Source: Acanthaster planci (taxonomy: Eukaryota > Echinodermata > Asteroidea > Valvatida > Acanthasteridae). From it: a stretch of DNA of 62,000 bases. The notes below the pieces were generated by a model, which saw nothing but the letters and a program-made list of their open reading frames with translations, ran no database searches and had not been told where the DNA came from. The stretch is taken from NCBI RefSeq assembly GCF_001949145.1, contig NW_019091372.1, forward strand, positions 532,030 to 594,029. The letters run 5' to 3'. Shown in pieces: positions 13,401-25,966 of this stretch. The translations under genes were made by a program, and so were the position numbers. Position 1 is the stretch's first letter; each line of letters starts with the position of its first letter.

Positions 13401-16001
13401 CCCAGGTAAGGGTAAGTTAATGTAGGTTTCAGCCCTCGGACATTTTGTTGAAAGCCTGGTATGATACCTGCACTGGCAAGCAGAAGGTCCTGGGTTCGAA
13501 TCCCACTCAAATATGAGCTTGCTACAGTGTTGCCCTTAAGTTCCTGGAATGCAAAGAGCAAACAGTATTTAGATTGTCACTAGAATGAAAGGAGAGACTT
13601 CGCATTGAAATGCAGGCAGGGATGCATTCAAATCTGAAGGCTTATCAGCACAGGTGCAAGATTCGTGACTGTGTCTCAGCCCTCTTTGCCAATGAGGGCA
13701 CTCTCCCACGCGCAGTCTATAAGTTCAGCCTATCTTTACGTAGGCCCCGCTCATTACCACCTGCTTGTCTTGTGATGCTCAGATTCCGCCTCCTGTTTGT
13801 GGCTGGGGAACACTGCGATCAGGAAACTATGCACTGGTGCAAAGAAATTTTCAAATCGCCAGTACTTGACAACTGGTGGCAGACAGGTACGTGACCAGCT
13901 TTCAAATTGGGGGAATTAATTTGGATTGAGTTTTCTCTGTGTTTATTTTAAAGTTTCATGTGATATTGGCAGTTGTTTACAATTTGGGCAAGTGTGTGGG
14001 TGTTGGCACTAGTGCACCTGTACCAGGCAGGAAATTGGCCTTCAAAAAGTGGTTACCTTTCAGGGAATGCTGTTCCCTCGGTAGAAAATGATGCTTGTCA
14101 AATTCTCTCATTCTGTTGGTTTTTCTTTTTAGCAAAAGTTCAGTCAGGCCAAGTCCTTTCAAAATCTTATTGTGTATTCTCAGAAAAAAAACGTGTATCC
14201 GCTAATGTTGAATGTTAACATTTGTATTCACAGAGACGGGTTGGGCCATCACAGCTTCCCCTGTGGGGCTGGGGACAGACTTGCATCCTCCTCACGGCGT
14301 CACGGGCAAACCGGTGCCAGGCTGGAATGGTAAGTCTTGACTGATAGAAAGAGGTGAACTGGATGACAACACTTTTCAACCAGTCAGATTCTGGATTCAT
14401 AATTTTTTTTTTTGGTTTTGTTTCATTTTCCAACTTGTAGTTAAAGTTTTGAATGAGAAGGGTGAAGAGGCAAAAGTTGGTGAGCTAGGAAGAATCACAG
14501 TCAGGTGAGTTTGTCACGAGTTTCATCTTTATTACTCGTTTGAGTGGAATTATGAGAAGCAAACCCACTCAGGTTTTTTTTTTTTCTTGGGATATTTCTC
14601 ACAGACTGCCACTTCCTCCAGGTGCCATCAACACCCTCTGGGAAAATGATGAGCGATATGAAAGCCTCTACTTCCAGCGTTACCCGGTCAGTTGGTGCAG
14701 ATTTCATTAGCTTTGCGCGTGAACTGCTGAGGGCGCTATTCGACCTACCATTTTATTGAGCCCAATTACAGTATAATTATTGCAGTGGACAGGGAAAGGG
14801 GCTTTTCCAAATGTCATCTCTGTCACAATTTCATGGCTAATCATCACATTGGAAATGCTTCTGTACTTTTAATAACCTTGTGCCCAGGGTTACTATGACA
14901 CCATGGATGCTGGAATCCGAACAGAAGAAGGCTACATCTCGGTCCAGTCGCGTGCCGATGATGTCATCAATGTGGCTGGTCATCGCATCGCCTCATCTGC
15001 CATTGAAGAGGTGGGCACCTTTGCTCTTGTGCATGACCAGACGAGGGCAGTGTTTCACTTGATACCCAGTGTTGGTTTCAAAAGCTTTTTGAGTAAGCTG
15101 GTGACAAATGGCTGCATTGTATTCCCTTGTCAGAAAGTAACAAAACATTCACAATTCACCAATGAATATGTAAATAATTTAATATTATGCAAATCAACTT
15201 GACCTCTGCCCGGAGTTTGTAATTGCTGAAAGGGTCTGTTGCCCCCCCCCATTTTTAGTTTATTACGTGTGGTAAGTAACTCTGAAAGGTCAGTTTCTGG
15301 ATTTTTTCTTTTTTTCAGGCAATTATCGACCAGGGAGACATAGTTGAGTGCGCCGTTATCCCTCTTGAGGACAAACTGAAAGGATTGGTGCCCGTGGGTC
15401 TCATTGTCCTCAAAGCAGGTGCGTTGTGGCCAGTGTTGGACCATTCTTCTGTTTTCAAATAAGTGGCTGCCATTGGTCGACTACAAATGAGGCAGCATGT
15501 AAAGATTTACAATGCAGGACTGTTTGATTCCTGACGTGATTGTTTGTACATTGGCCATTGCTTCTCTGTGATCTGTCTCGCTTGATGATCTCGCCCGTTG
15601 TAGATGTGAACAAACCCCACTCACAGATTCTCAAAGAAGTGGTGGAGGCAGTGCGTGATGGCGTGGGTCCAGTGGCCGCCTTCAAGCAGGCCTTCATTGT
15701 TAGCAAGCTGCCCAAGACGCGGTCGGGCAAAATACCCAGACAGAGTGTGGCCAACATGGCCAACGGCAAGCCCTTCGCGGTAAGCCATGAAACGTAAAAG
15801 TCAACACGGTAGATCAATTCCTAAAGATCATCCCCGTGGTAATGAGCCATTGAAAGCACTTCAAGGTCTGTAGATTTCTTTTTACCGTCAAAATCGGATA
15901 TTTTTTTTCAGATCCCTCCAACCATTGAAGATGCGTCTGCCTTTGGAATGATCCGAGAAGAACTGGTCAAGAACGGCATTCTGGAGCAGCAATCAGCTTG
16001 A
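7500..16001 (+). CDS. ACSS3: Acyl-CoA synthetase short-chain family member 3-like, mitochondrial
   Basis: Sixteen exons (7500-7861, 7978-8122, 8684-8872, 9264-9395, 10254-10397, 12158-12238, 12666-12761, 13120-13271, 13783-13886, 14234-14329, 14441-14504, 14605-14686, 14888-15010, 15319-15418, 15604-15779, 15912-16001) join in frame to 711 residues; human ACSS3 is similar in length. The enzyme forms acyl-CoA from short acids, preferentially propionate in vertebrates, through an acyl-AMP intermediate in mitochondria. Visible motifs are the P-loop-like [13 protein letters not shown] (exon 5), [13 protein letters not shown] (exon 7), the WWQTETGW core across exons 9-10, the hinge region [13 protein letters not shown] (exon 13), and the catalytic-lysine motif [11 protein letters not shown] (exon 15). 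The Arg/Ser/Trp-rich N-terminus fits a mitochondrial presequence. I chose the ATG at 7500 because it opens this frame; an upstream start is possible. Confidence 0.95.
10745..11400. repeat. Inverted-repeat element in ACSS3 intron 5
   Basis: Near 10785-10830 the sequence reads CCAAAATCACATTCCAGCC then AGAAATCACATCC. Near 11213-11250 the reverse complement recurs (tgatttctgactgggatgtgattttgg). ATCACAT/ATGTGAT motifs continue outward on both sides to about 10750 and 11330. This is a foldback or MITE-like element inside the longest ACSS3 intron. Exact ends are uncertain. Confidence 0.6.
13430..13515 (+). repeat. tRNA-like SINE fragment in an ACSS3 intron
   Basis: The segment contains a perfect RNA polymerase III B box, GGGTTCGAATCCC, preceded by an anticodon-arm-like stretch (ctggcaagcagaaggtcctg). 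The acceptor stem does not pair, so it is a tRNA-derived SINE fragment and not a tRNA gene. A similar B box, inverted, is at about 10133-10147. Confidence 0.45.
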
Positions 16002-18384
16002 ACTGACCCCAGTAAGTTCCTTCCAGTCCTACTCAGTTTTATGCATTTGCCACAAAAGTTATTAAAGGAGAAAGTATTAAGTGAATTGGTCAAATCCAGT
16101 TTCATCACGCACAAACTGGTTCCTGCTGGGCCCTGTTCAGTTTATCCAAGTGGGTCATTTGATAAATTTGGGGTCCAATTGTTTCCTGTCCCTGTTACGT
16201 CTGGCATATGATTTTTAATGTTTAGAATTCACTCTTGAATTTCCAAACCTGAATTAGTGCTGCAAATTACCTGCCAAACCAATAAAAATAGTTTGAAATC
16301 AATTTCAGTGCTACATCCCTTGTCAAACATGTTAGATGGTATACATGTCGGAGGGAACAGGGACGGAAAATGGCACACTTTGGGCCCCAAATTTATAGAA
16401 TGACCCAAATCTCCTTATCCATTTTGGCAGAACAGATACAAAAGCAGCTTTGAAAACTATTCATATCTTGACATGTTTTACAGTACCGAATTGAAAAAGA
16501 TTCATATTCACTTTTCTTCTACGTTCCACGCATTAATTTGAAAGTTATAAAATAAAACAAAATGATCGATTAACTTTTGTGAGTAGTAGAGGTTAACGGA
16601 CATTCAGCAGCTGATTTGAGATGACGAAATCACAGTCCTGCAAGTAAAATGGTGGCCATTCATTTTTTTTTATTCTGTAAGTCTTGCTACAAAGATCCAC
16701 ATTCATCAAAATATGCACAAAGTGTCTGAGACACATGTCACGAAGTGTAACTTCTACGTTATGTTCTTCATCTTATATACAATGTGTCACTTGTGTGATG
16801 TCACTCGAGTAACATAAACGGTTTGCAAACTTGAGGGCTCAGCTGTAAATACTTGCACATCTTGGCTTCTGAAGATTATAAGCAAATAAAGTTCCATAAT
16901 CCAGCTGCCTCATATTAAGTGTATTTTTAAAAACTTGTATCAGTTTTGATAATTCCTGGACGTCTCTTTGTATATTGTGCTCAAAAAATTAGGGTTACAA
17001 AGTCCATTAATTTCTCCAGTGTCATTTGCAGCTGTACAAAAGATCGCAATATCTGTGGGCAAAACACACCTTACATTAGGCAGAATTGGGGTGGGTTTTT
17101 TTTTGGGGGGGGGGCTTTTTAAGTGTAACTCCACCCACACCGTGAAACTCTGCAGTTGTCCAGGACTGTAGCAATGATATTCGAAGTACTTCAACAAAAC
17201 AGAAAAAGCCTTGATAAGTAATCTTTTCTTGCAGGTATGGGGTAAATTTGTTTACATATTTTGAATTGACTATGGCTTTGTCCTTATATTTGGATTTTTA
17301 ATCAGAATTTTATATCATGATCATATATTTTGAAAGTAAAACTCCATTTACTAAGACTCTTGTTTAAATGAAAATATCTTCAATAAATTTACAGCATTGC
17401 AATTTTAACAAGTGTGGTATGGTAAAATCATGACAAATTCTTAAATTTTGACACACATTTGCCAATATGTTTTTTTGGCCAAAGAATATTTCAGCAGAAT
17501 AATGTGCGCACTTGATTCTTAAAAAGTTGACATAAACCGATACACCTGTAGTCAAATTTGTATTCTTTTTAAGATGCATGTAATTGATGTATGATATCTA
17601 AAACAATCTAAAACCAGAGCACTTCCGTAAACTGTTTCATACATTTATATATACAAGAGTAGAAAAGAAATAGAATATCTGCTCACCTTTTTAGAAGTTA
17701 TTTGATCATAAAAGTACATTTTAAGATTCTTTTTAGCTTTCATGATATTCCCAGTACAGTGCAGCCAATAAGCAGTTGATGTATAATTTGTAATAAACTC
17801 TGCCAGAAAAAAAAAACCTATTGTATCGTAGTAAAATTAGTTTGCTTTTTCTTGTTCACCAATTGCACCAAGTATTGAGACGCAAAGTGTCTTGAGAGAA
17901 TGAAAAGTTTGAGGAACATTCTCAAATTCTGTCACGATCCTGTTATCGTGTAGTTCTGTCGAATCCTGTCGAATGTCACACCCGTGATCGACTGTGACAA
18001 ACTGTTCTTTTATCTTTTCATGCTGTTTGCGTGTGTCGTTAGTGTGTTTATTGTGGGGAGGGAATAAATCTGTACATGTACTGTCGTTACTGTCCAACCG
18101 GCAGAAATTGTATTAAAGCCTGCGGCAAACTGTGTGAAGTTGTCATAATTCGATGCAAATTTGATGCTTATTTAAGTCGTGGTCTATGCAAAATCAAAAC
18201 GATCAGTTTACAGCTGATTTTCACTTATAGTTTTCACTAAAAGAATGGTATGCATGTTATTGTGTTCTGATATTCTTGTCAATGAATTTGTTTTTAGGGG
18301 CTATGCTCGGGATGTTGTGGATTCCTAATTTAGGGTCTGGTCCTGTATCCCCGAATATCCATGACGCGGTATGAAAGGACCAAT
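16002..18384. other. ACSS3 3' UTR and convergent intergenic region
   Basis: This lies between the stop codons of ACSS3 (+) and the ZU5/death-domain gene (-), so it holds both 3' ends. AATAAA occurs near 16884 on the + strand, and TTTATT (AATAAA on -) near 18049. A run of T followed by about ten G is at 17097-17114. No exon is supported here. Confidence 0.5.
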
Positions 18385-21300
18385 TTAAGGTCTCTGTTCG
18401 CCCCCTGGCCGTCCTATTGGCATCACTTCATATGCCTTTTCTGGTAGAGGTGGGGGAGGAACTGCTCTCGTGTGGGGAACAAATTTACGGACCAGTTTTA
18501 CCTCTCCACTGTGGGTCGTTACCGTGACCTTGTCTGGCTCTGTTCTTGCGGGAACCGCAGGCTGGGGGAGGTCTTCGTAGCAACTCCTATCGTCTATCAC
18601 GGGGTGCGAAGTGGTTTTGATAGTCGGAAGAGGAAGCGCCTTCTTGGTTGGGGCCCCTTCGTGAAAAGGGAAAAAAGTGACCGATAGGTTATCGTGTACA
18701 AACTGGTCACGGAAACCTTGTCGGTTCTTCTGCAATGTCTGATTCCTGGATACCTGTCCAAGTGGGTCACAACTCCTGTGACATCATCGGTGAGGTGTTA
18801 TTTCAGGAGCTTGAAGAAGCTGATCACGAGTTGAGTGTTTTTTTCTCACGCCCTTTTGGAAAATGACAAAGTAGGCCTACTCACCAAGACTGCCCTGAAC
18901 CCCAGCTCTTTTGGGGACCATGGGCTCATCAATGTCTTCGTAGCACAGCATGTCATCGGTCGCAGGGCTCAGTTTCACATCAAAGACTGTCCTCTTGACA
19001 GGCTCTGAGGGAGATAAGCAAGTATGGATGACCTCTGATGAAGTTCATCATCCGTCGGTCTTGTTTCTTAAACTGTATTGTTTCTAATCCTTTTTAAAGA
19101 AAGAGGCCTTGAAATTCCTCGCTGTATTAGCTCAATTGTGAATGCAGTATACTGATTGAAAAAAAAAATAAAAATCTTGCTGCTTGGTACAAGATAGGTT
19201 AAAGGAGACTTGATTTTCTCCACTTTGGCACAAATTTTGTAAAAAAAAAATGCCGGCCTACCAGTGCTTTCAGCAACACGGTAAGAACGATTTGATGTTG
19301 TCCTCATTGGAACATCTGCGTCATCGATGTCTTCATAGCATACCATATCGTCGGTTGCAGCTCTTGACCTTAGTTCTGACGGAAAGGGGAGTGGTTTCTT
19401 CTTGGTAGCATCTTGAAACAAATAGAAATATGGATTGAAATATTCGACGGCATTTTTATGAAAGAAATGCACATCATAAAAGATTACAAGACCGTGAAAA
19501 TTGGTCTATTATTTTTGGAACTTGATTTTTCTCTTCGGTGTTGGAACCAAGACATTAAAAAGATGGAGCGGGGATCTAAAAATCACATCCCTTCTTAATT
19601 TGTATCCTTTGTATTTACTTCTCGTAGAAGAAGAGCGTACACTACAGTCTGGATTTCGCATCTCCATCGACGGGAATGTTTTTGTTTTTGGAGGGGGAAG
19701 AGACTGATAGATGTGGGCCTTTGCCTTTTGAGTTACTTACTGCGTGGGACTTTCGACAAAAGATTCTTGACCGATCCCTGCAAGAAATCCAGTAGCTGCT
19801 GCCTTCCTCCGGGCGCCTCTTCCATCATTTCAAGGTCTTTGTCCTCCTGAAGAAGGTTTGCAACATCATCATAGATCCCCTCGGGGATTGACACATCTAA
19901 AGAGATACTGTCGCGACAAGCAGCGCCCTCCTCGTTCTCGTCCTCTATTCCCATCGCCCTGAGGAATTTTTTTTTCAGTAGGTCTTGGAGAACTTTCTTT
20001 TTCATCTGGAGAAAAGATGGAGGCTGTGAGTACTCAGCAGCAGGCATTTGGCCTGGACCTTGATATTCGTCAGGTTCGCGTTCGTGCTTCATAGGACTAC
20101 AAGCTGCTGGGATGTCCTGAATCGTTGGCAAAAGTGGCGGGGGTGAAGGTTCTCCCTCTTGGAATCCCAATGACTTTGGAGGTCTTGCGGATCTGACTCT
20201 GACAGATGTGGTGCGCCGTGGTGGAGTTGGCGGCGTCAGTTCCGGATGGATATTCTTTGGAGGAAGTCTAATGCTGTGAGACTGATCCCTTCTCCAGAGA
20301 GGCTTAATTTCTTTCCTCACATCGGGTTGTAAGTATGGATTTTCCTCGGAGACTGCTTCGTCTGGGGCTGTAGTTGGTGGTGGCTTAATAGGAGACTCTT
20401 CTTCAAAGCGTTCTATTAGTTCTTCAGCTGGACAAGGGGTGCGGCTCTCCTCATCGTCAGTTGGTAGAGCAACACCAGAGTGGGTTTTTGTGTGTTGCGA
20501 AAGACCATGTGCATGTGCTTGGTTCCAGAGCCCCGGCTTAGGAAGCTGTGTCAGATGCGGTTGGTAGAAGAAGCCGGTTGGACTTGAGGCGGGACTGATT
20601 ATCTTTTCAGAGCACGGGCTTGTGAAATGCAACTTCTGATCGAAGGGGCTCTTAGACTTACACAACCTGTCGATGTCTGGTTTGTCTGGCATTGCTTTAG
20701 GGCTCTCAGCGAGGCTTTTGACGGTAGTCTTAGGGCTGTTTCGTGGAGTTGGGATAGGCATCCGATTTCTACAGGAAAGCTTTTCGTACGAATTCTTCCT
20801 CTGCAGTCCAGGACTACTCAGCGCAATTTCCTTGTCTCCGGCACGTTTCCCAGCTCGCGATATCTCGTCGTCGATGAATTCGTACACCCTTGGGCGTGTG
20901 TTGCTCCACTCCTGGCTCAGATCGCTGTTGTCTGTGTTCTGGATCTCCCTGGTGAGGATGGTCTCAAGCTCTTGCCAGTCCATGTCTCGGAACAACTCTA
21001 GCAGTCTTCGAAGAGCTTCGCGTGTGGGCACCAGAGCGACCTGCATGTATGGTGTAAATTGATAATCAGAATAATAAGTCATTACTGCTGAAGCACAAGT
21101 AGACAGGTGACACGCACGCGTTACATGCCTCTCTGACCAATAGGGTGTTGTGATTTGTCGAATTCACGCGCGCGTCGAGCTGAAGAATGTGCGTGTGAGT
21201 GCGCTGCCAAGGCAGTTATGGCGTCTAATCGTATTAGTCTGTAGAACCCAAGAAGGGATGGCAGGGGTATATGACAAGATATTATTGTGTTTCTGCGTTT

Positions 21301-24300
21301 CATGACGTGGAGACATTTCCGTAGCGCTGTCGGTCAAAGGAGCTTTTGTTTCCATAAAGCTTGGCATACTACATGATGTCAGCTTACCCAGCTGGTGTCC
21401 ATTTATTTAACCCACCTGGTGGCCAAGGTACCAGTTCAGAAGAGCCTCACCGGGGCACAGGTACCTCTCCCTAAGGCAGCAAATTTGAGGGGCAGACAAG
21501 CCCATCTTCTGCGCCAAGAGTTTCCAGCCACGTCCAGAGATGGTGCTCACCTGTGGCCGTATCAAATTTTAAATATCACTTTATTTTTTCTCAATTTTAC
21601 TTTCCTGCTTTTTTGCCCTTCCCTGATGTAACTTTGTAAACACCGCCAGTGTTTCCCAAGGGCCTGTAAAGTAACGTTTCAGTCTCGACTGAGCCACGAC
21701 CCACAGCCGCACCTTTTAGTGTCAGTAACAAGTTTTATTTTGTAAGTTCCAGTTGATATTTCCCCAGGACTTTTGTCGTATAACCTCGAAATGGATAAGT
21801 AGAAATCTTGCCAAGGGGACTGACCCACCTCAAGATGGAGGGAAAGCTGCCCAAGGATCTTGTGCCTGAGACCTGCTGGCGGCTTTGGCAGCAGGTTGAA
21901 AGCAGTGACTACGACCGCCTTCTGGGTGATGGGCGCCCTCGGCGGCACCACTGGAGGCACGTGACAACCATCAGGCGTGGGCGGTACTTTCGGCAGGATC
22001 ACAGGCGCCTCCGACTGGAGAAGCATACAAGTGAAATGAAAATATCCGGCTATCATAACGGCTTTTAGTTGAGAAGACCCTATGATTTATGACACCAAGC
22101 ATTCAAGGAGAGGCTACCCATCCGGGTGCTTGTATGGAAGGTTCTCCCATTTTATGTCAAATTGTACATTTTTCCAAAAAAAGATATAATTTTACCTTGT
22201 AAATGTCATTGCCTCGTTTGCTCTAGATCGCAGTGATACTCTGCTTCTGTCGTTCCAACAAGTTCAAATTCGAAGCTTCTTTTTCCTTAAAACTCTTGAT
22301 AGGCGTACGTAATCACCATTAGTCCAAGTAAGATTTTTATCATCAGGAAATAAATGAAAATGGGTCATACAAAGACTTCACTGCGAAATTTTGTTTCTTC
22401 CATCTCTTCCGGGAAGTTTCATAGAACTCCTGAAATTTTTACACCGAGGGGAAAAATGGACAAGAAATAAATTACTTCCTCGTCCACGACAGCTACAAAC
22501 TGCACTGTTTCAGATTCGTCCTCCTCAGGTTCATCCCCGTACCCGCCATCTTGGGAAATCTCAATCGTGCAGCTGACAACGCGGGGGGTCTGCGCCGACC
22601 CAGAGCCCCCCTCCCGATACAGCGCGAAGGTGCAGGACGGGAGACATCCGTTCTTCCGGTGCTGGGAGAGTAAGCGGTCGACCGAAAACCTCTGCCAAAG
22701 GAAAGAATAGGAATATAGCGACCGAATACCCCCCAAATAAGGTTGTTTGCCACGCCTTTCCTCTTGCTACAAAGTGATGAAATGCAAATAAACATTTATC
22801 TGCAGAAAGCTTTTGCAATATGTGCAATGGAAGGTCTAGAATTTGCATTATATATCCGCATCATTTTCTAGGTATTACTGCTTCAAATTTCTCAGCCTGG
22901 ATTTGGAATGGTGTATGACAGTTTTTTTTTCCATACCAGAGACCCTGAATAACGGTATGGATGAAACATGGAGTCCGGTTATAATACAGAAGGAAATGCT
23001 GGCTAAGCAGCGCTAGTTACAAGTAGATTAGGCTTCTTGCCTTAGCCTTCGTTCCTGTAATTCTTTTTTTTTTTACTTGAAGCCGGGCATATTTCTAGCT
23101 ACTGTTCTGAATAGATTGCGGAAGTACATGTCAGACGAAAGTGACAACGAAAGTTTCCCAGTGCTAATATAATGTACGAAGAACTGCACGTAACCTCTGA
23201 CATACAATCAGATTGGTATTATGTCAAGAGTTTTGTTCTGCCTCATCGAAGTCTTCCTGCTGTGATTCGTCTATGGGCCGACAGGTCCCACAAGCTATCG
23301 GACGAAAACGAAACTTGGCTATTGAATGCCTCGTGGGATTTTGTAACATTGCAGATTTTCGCATTGTCATGTTCATATTATTGAAAAGTTTCCATGTAGC
23401 AGATACATAACCAGAGATATGTTGTCCTGATATAAAATACAGCTTATAGTGAAACTCAGTCGTAAAAGACGCAAGAATTAAAGAACAAAAGTACGAATCT
23501 TCTTTAAAATTTAATCCCCTGGGAGGGGGTGGCAGGGTCACAGATGTTATACTGGTTGTGCAGTGCTGGTTCTTTCAAAGTTCTACATGAGGAGGGCAAA
23601 ATATTTCCAGAAGGGTGTAAGTACGCCCCCCACTCCTGCTGGATATACGCCTCTGAATTGTTGCGGGTATTGTGACCACGCCGAGTGGGATCCAGATATG
23701 GCAGGTTCAGTTTCGCCCGAATAAACTGTAATGACGGTAAAGTTTTCACCCATCCTACGCGTACAGAGAATGATTGAACATTGGGGGAGTAATATTTATT
23801 TACAAATATTAAGCATGACGAAGCAAATGCCTGCTGACACTCTGACTTGTGAAAGAGTTACACTGCTTACTTCCTTATCCTTTGCCAGAAGAGTCCACCC
23901 GGGTATCACGTGAGAGGCCGTTACCCATACTGCTTTGCGGTATTGACTGATCGTAAAGGCGCGAACACGGTCCAGCTTACGAAATCTATCTCTGTTCTCC
24001 TCATCGACAATGCGCTGTGGTTAGAAACGAACGTGGGAAGGATAAATCGCAACGAACACAGTAATGCCTGATAGATTCGGTAAGAAGTCGTGAAACTGAA
24101 ATGTACACAGCTTAATGGAAATCGTAATCGATCGCAGATAAATAACGAATTATCTGTGAATTCTACTTTCATATAGTCGAGTACGCAAGGCTTTGCTATG
24201 AGAAAGAAACTCAGAAAAGGACAAAATGAGACTAAGAATTCGGCAGGTGAAAAGTAGCGTCATCATGTCACTCATACTGAAATGTCATTAAATTATTCTT

Positions 24301-25966
24301 GCAACATATGGAACTGTTTTGACAAGATATTTGACGAATTATCATTGTGCACAATGGATCGAGTGAGTTTTCCATGAGTCCATTTATGTATACAGTATTA
24401 TTGAAATTGTGAAATCGATCCCAAAATTCGTGTGGTACCTAGGGGGAATGTGGGTTGTTTTAGGAAATTGCTGAAAACTTTTCAGAGAGAAACAAGTGCG
24501 AATTCATACCAACTTCTCTTTTCTTCCTGAGTTTTAGTAGCACTCACCTGAGTCTCTTCATCACTGTCCTTCCAAATTATTACCCTGATTTGCGCGCTGC
24601 CTGTCCCCGGCAGCTGTCTGCCGAACACGCCCACCCGAAAGCTGACGAATTCCTCCGAAGCCTGGTTCCTGAGCTGACCCTTGAGAGCATCGGTCTTCCT
24701 CGGCGGCTGGGAGATGACCGTGAAGCTGCCCAGCTGATTGACCATGAGTGTGCAGCGATTGTCCTCCACCGAGAAGAAGCAATCAAGGATTTTGTCCAGG
24801 ACCTGGTGTTTGGGTCTTTCCGAGGGGGATGGGGCCTGCTCAGAGACGATGACATGGTATCTGCTGCCTGAGCTTGGATCCAGGGGCTGCACTGGAAAAG
24901 AGAGGACTACATCGCTGGAAAATTTGAGGCCCGTCTTACCGCAAACCAGGGTGGAGCTTATGGGTTCCTCTCCCTTCTCCAGATCCAGGAGCTCGGTAGG
25001 TGGGTCTGGGTGAACGTAGATGAAGATCGGCTCGGGATTGTCTCCCACGATGGCGTGAGGTGTGATGTAGAGTGTCGTTTTGTAGTTTGGGAGAGGGAGG
25101 TATCCGCCGCTGTGGTCGAACATCCCGCAGGCAAAGGGGTCTGCAGTAAAGATGAGGCGGCCCTCCGAGGCCGGGCCTGCGTGGTGCTCCATCGCCGTCT
25201 GACACCGCCGTAAAATCCTATCCAGTACCGGATCGGCCGTGTGCACCTTCTCCAGATAACCTGTCAACTGATACCGAGCTTTGCCAGGCTGGGGGAACTG
25301 ACTGTGTTTTGTGACTCCCAGATCCCCGTCTGAGGGCCTCACCGTTGCATCTGACCGATCCGTGGCCGTTGAATCCGTAAGTCCTGGTATTTGATGAGTG
25401 ACCAGTGGATTGGTACGAATTTGGGGCCTGGACTTCTTGATCCGTTGCTGTGCCGTGGGAGTGTTTCCCATGCTACCCGCCGGGCGTTGAGAGGTGTCCG
25501 GGTCAGACTTCTTCTGAGGCACCGGTAGAGCCGTCGACGAAGCGGAATAAATAACGGGCGAGGGGTCGGTAGTTCGGAGCTCTGCGTAGCCAGACGTTTT
25601 AGCTGACTCCCGGGGCGTGTTCTGGTACGTTGTCCTCGATCCCTGCTTCACCTTGGAAGGAAGCAAAGGCGTCAGGAGTGACCGAGTTTGTTCCGTTCGA
25701 GATACGCCCCCCTCTTCTTTCCCAACCCTTCTGCTTTTAAAGGTAGGCTTAATCTCCTTGAAGTGCCTGATGTTCTGATAATGCTTATCTAACTCCGGTG
25801 GGAGCAAATTGCAGACTGGGGTGACGTACTGACCGCCACTATCCCTCTCTTGGGGTGTCCCTCCTAGGGGAACTGGTGAGCATCGCACCGTATCGTATAT
25901 CAGATGAAATGGGTCGCTCGCCGCGCTGCTAGACTCGTCTGTCGGCTGTCTTCCAGCAGATGACAT
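18385..25966 (-). CDS. ZU5-UPA-death-domain scaffold with tyrosine/proline-motif tail
   Basis: Eight exons (25966-24548, 22691-22476, 22014-21829, 21550-21416, 21040-19741, 19411-19262, 19004-18885, 18656-18385) join in frame to about 1,265 residues with no transmembrane segment. Residues 1-250 are disordered with tyrosines in SH2-type contexts (LIYDTV, GYAEL, VIYSAS). The ZU5 domain is at about 275-375 (FDHSGGYLPLPNYKTTLYITPHAI then LVCGKTGLKFS). A UPA domain follows at about 400-580, and a death domain at about 585-690 (AGLRHKILGQL, GWKLLAQKMGLS, ALLNWYLGHQ, PTREALRRLLEL). The 575-residue tail has SH3-type proline motifs (TPPTPPRR, PPPPLPEK), VYEFIDDE, IYDDV and three CYED modules. The ZU5-UPA-DD order is that of UNC5, ankyrin and PIDD proteins, but this is a cytoplasmic form. 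I infer a death-domain signalling adaptor. The intron between exons 1 and 2 is about 1.9 kb. Confidence 0.85.

Noticed and set aside
21778-21829. Extension of ZU5-gene exon 3 through WQDFYLSISRL
   Set aside because: It looked like a death-domain helix, but the phase does not fit the next exon; the GAG|GTGGGT donor at 21829 plus the 21550-21416 exon gives a complete domain in frame.
24561-25213. Several overlapping open frames on both strands inside the first ZU5-gene exon
   Set aside because: They are shadows of the 473-codon ZU5-containing frame in GC-richer coding DNA.
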